Shown: piece after piece, positions 62,255 through 64,000 of the stretch
Numbering within the stretch: position 1 is the stretch's first letter
How the letters are laid out: each line of letters starts with the position of its first letter
Assembly: GCA_963740945.1 (NCBI GenBank)
Contig: CAVUGE010000033.1
Coordinates: 62,001 to 126,000, forward strand
From: CAVQBP01 sp963740945
GTDB lineage: Bacteria > Bacteroidota > Ignavibacteria > Ignavibacteriales > Ignavibacteriaceae
Reading direction: 5' to 3'
Length of the DNA stretch: 64,000 bases
Made by a program: the position numbers and the translations under genes
The notes under the pieces: model-generated
Database searches by the model: none
What the model saw: only the letters and a program-made list of their open reading frames with translations
Told to the model about the DNA's origin: nothing

Positions 62255-63760
62255 CTACTTATACAAATCCGAATTAAAATCCTCATCCCCTTCCTCCGGC
62301 GAGATCGTAAACATAGAGCTGAGCATATCCTTAAACTGCAGCCCAAGTTCAAGCCGGTACTTGCTTAACATAGAATATTCTGCGAGTCCGTGAAGTATGA
62401 ACTCCATCAGCAGTAATTGGTAGTTTCCATTTTGATTAGGATGGTATTTTTTAACTATATCCTTTAATCCAGGCACATTATTCAAAGTCTTTTCATATTC
62501 CTTTTCAGAAACATTATTCAATATATCAACCATATTTCCTTTATTAAACCAGTTTATAACCGCCTGGTAAGGGTTTGACTGCTGATTCTTTTTTATTTTA
62601 TCGGGAGACGGGAAGTAATTCTCAAATAACGCTCTGATTGATTTACTAATTAAAATATGTGCAACTTTGGAAGGTCCTTCCTGTTCTCCTTCATAAACGA
62701 GTTCTATTTTCCCTGTTATTGAAGGAATAACTCCGTACAGATCCGAAATTCTCAAATGCGCTTCAGGCTCATTATTAATTATCATACGTCTTTCTGCTGT
62801 ACTGATTAAATTTTCATAAGACGATATGGTTAATCTTGCCGAAACTCCGCTTTTTGCATCTATATATTCGCTCTGCCTCGCTTCGAATGCTATCTGTTCA
62901 ACTAAATCATTTAATAGTTCGTTCTCTTTAACTGACTCTTTCTGCTCTTTTGTAAGCATTGATTCCTGTGCGGTAATCTGCCTGCTTACCTGTGTGGATT
63001 TCGGGTAATGAGTTAGTATCTGGCTGTCGATTCTGTCCTTCAGCGGAGTTACAATCGAACCGCGATTCGTATAATCTTCAGGATTCGCTGTAAAGACAAA
63101 CTGAATATCCAGCGGAAGTCTTATCTTGAACCCTCTTATTTGTATATCATTCTCCTGCAGTATATTAAAGAGAGCTACCTGGATCCTTGCCTGCAGATCC
63201 GGCAATTCATTTATAACGAATATTGAACGGTGAGAACGCGGTATCAATCCGAAGTGTATTACTCTTTCGTCTGAATAAGGAAGTTTCAGCGATGCTGCCT
63301 TTATTGGGTCAACATCTCCTATTAAATCTGCCACCGAAACATCCGGAGTTGCCAGCTTTTCCGAGTATCTTTCCGAACGGTGAATCCAGTCTACCTTAGT
63401 ATCATTACCATGCATATTTATTAAATCTTTTGCTATCCTTGATAAAGGTTGGAGCGGATCATCATTCAATTCCGATCCTGCAATTACCGGTATATACTCA
63501 TCAAGCAGGTTTATTAAAAGTCTGGCAATTTTTGTTTTCGCCTGTCCTCTTAAGCCCAGTAAAATAATATTATGCCTCGATAATATTGCAGTTTGAATAT
63601 CCGGTATGACTGTCTCTTGGTAGCCAATAATTCCCTCGAAAGGATTCGTACCTTTCTTTAATGCACAAATTAAATTATTCCTCAATTCATCTTTTATTGA
63701 TCTGGCTTGATATCCGCTTCTTTTTAACTCGCCTAAGGTATGAATAGATTTAAAATCCAT
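62255..63760 (-). CDS. MoxR/magnesium-chelatase-type AAA+ ATPase
   Basis: 501 residues. Walker A is GLRGQAKTK at 69-77, in ILLGLRGQAKTKIARLLINL. The Walker B-like stretch is SIFVINELPDLQARIQVALF with Asn-Glu in place of Asp-Glu. Sensor I is FVFTANPEDYTNRG and an arginine pair lies in TPLKDRIDSQILTHYP. MoxR-type ATPases act as chaperones that use a VWA-domain partner to insert cofactors or activate complexes. The following gene on the same strand's upstream side encodes such a VWA domain, 58 bases away. The target complex is not known. Confidence 0.87.
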   Translation of the reverse strand: MDFKSIHTLGELKRSGYQARSIKDELRNNLICALKKGTNPFEGIIGYQETVIPDIQTAILSRHNIILLGLRGQAKTKIARLLINLLDEYIPVIAGSELNDDPLQPLSRIAKDLINMHGNDTKVDWIHRSERYSEKLATPDVSVADLIGDVDPIKAASLKLPYSDERVIHFGLIPRSHRSIFVINELPDLQARIQVALFNILQENDIQIRGFKIRLPLDIQFVFTANPEDYTNRGSIVTPLKDRIDSQILTHYPKSTQVSRQITAQESMLTKEQKESVKENELLNDLVEQIAFEARQSEYIDAKSGVSARLTISSYENLISTAERRMIINNEPEAHLRISDLYGVIPSITGKIELVYEGEQEGPSKVAHILISKSIRALFENYFPSPDKIKKNQQSNPYQAVINWFNKGNMVDILNNVSEKEYEKTLNNVPGLKDIVKKYHPNQNGNYQLLLMEFILHGLAEYSMLSKYRLELGLQFKDMLSSMFTISPEEGDEDFNSDLYK

Positions 63761-63818
63761 AGTTATAATACTTTCTTATGATTATTAAATATTAATGACT
63801 AAGATTAGAAAAAAAAGA

Positions 63819-64000
63819 TTATTTCAGACGTCTGCGTCTATTACGAATATAATCTTCAAATATATAGTCGCCTAATCCGGATAGGCTGCTGTAAAAAGCT
63901 CTGCCGTTATTTGTTTTGGTAAATTCTCTTACAAACTGCTGAAGATAAGGATCTCTTGCAATCATAAATGTTGTTATTGCAATCCCTAATTTTCTGCATT
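63819..64000 (-). CDS. VWA-domain protein, C-terminal end (rest outside window)
   Basis: The last 60 codons of a minus-strand gene that continues beyond the window edge. The visible residues read CRKLGIAITTFMIARDPYLQ, then QFVREFTKTNNGRAFYSSLS and GLGDYIFEDYIRNRRRR. This matches the end of von Willebrand factor A domain proteins paired with MoxR-type ATPases (the I-x-x-x-T-F-M-I-A-x-D region is the last strand of the VWA fold). The metal-binding DxSxS motif would lie outside the window. It precedes the ATPase gene on the minus strand, so the two form an operon. Confidence 0.8.
   Translation of the reverse strand, partial: CRKLGIAITTFMIARDPYLQQFVREFTKTNNGRAFYSSLSGLGDYIFEDYIRNRRRRLK

Overview
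The window is AT-rich, densely coded bacterial DNA. It carries one very long flagellar operon, an alternative complex III plus haem-copper oxidase respiratory operon, an NfnAB-type bifurcating transhydrogenase, and intergenic gaps full of short inverted-repeat text. My best guess is a motile, respiring member of the Ignavibacteria (Ignavibacteriota/Chlorobi-Bacteroidota side). That placement is inferred from gene content and gene style; no rRNA gene is present to confirm it.

Region 1 (1-27738, all + strand) is an almost unbroken flagellar cluster. It runs fliM(end)-fliN-fliO-fliP-fliQ-fliR-flhB-flhA-flhF-flhG-(small membrane protein)-fliA-HDOD-HDOD-GAF/degenerate kinase-(unknown membrane protein)-flgF-flgG-flgA-flgH-flgI-flgJ-flgN-flgK-flgL-motA-motB-fliW-csrA-REC/HPt-REC/HPt-motA2-motB2-REC-REC/HisKA-(unknown). 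Many neighbours overlap by 4-11 bases, implying translational coupling. It supplies the export gate, C-ring parts, rod, P- and L-rings, hook-filament junction, two stator sets, sigma-28 and the FliW/CsrA switch. It also holds a set of phosphorelay proteins with no complete histidine kinase. Flagellin, hook, MS-ring and export ATPase genes are not here and presumably lie upstream of base 1.

Region 2 (27739-36532) is a mosaic of metabolic singletons: a Cys/Met-metabolism PLP enzyme, an exported unknown protein, nfnA/nfnB on the minus strand, a secreted alpha/beta hydrolase behind four 11-bp tandem repeats, and a GlcF-like iron-sulfur protein carrying a simple-repeat insert. Gaps contain a MITE-like inverted repeat, dyads and short tandem repeats.

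Region 3 (36533-51704, + strand) is a respiratory super-operon: pentahaem ActA, a 66-aa small protein, ActB, ActC, an ActD-ActE fusion, ActF, a monohaem cytochrome c, SCO, cytochrome oxidase subunits I-III-IV-II, haem O synthase and a polytopic membrane protein with two C-terminal cytochrome c domains. Together these would take electrons from menaquinol through complex III and cytochromes c to an A2-type oxygen reductase.

Region 4 (51705-64000) is mostly minus strand: an M24 peptidase, a universal stress protein, a receiver-like protein, a frameshifted PAS/PAS histidine kinase, a frameshifted acetyl-CoA hydrolase/CoA-transferase, then hemN and glycogen phosphorylase on the plus strand, and finally a MoxR-like ATPase with the end of a VWA-domain gene. 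Both frameshifts sit at short A/T homopolymers, so recent decay and assembly error are both possible.

I saw no tRNA, rRNA, CRISPR array, transposase, integrase or phage gene. The most interesting items are the kinase-less phosphorelay wrapped around the second stator pair, the HDOD-HDOD-pseudokinase trio behind fliA, the 145-base motA/motB overlap, the unknown membrane proteins inside the flagellar operon, and the ActD-ActE fusion with a diheme polytopic partner.
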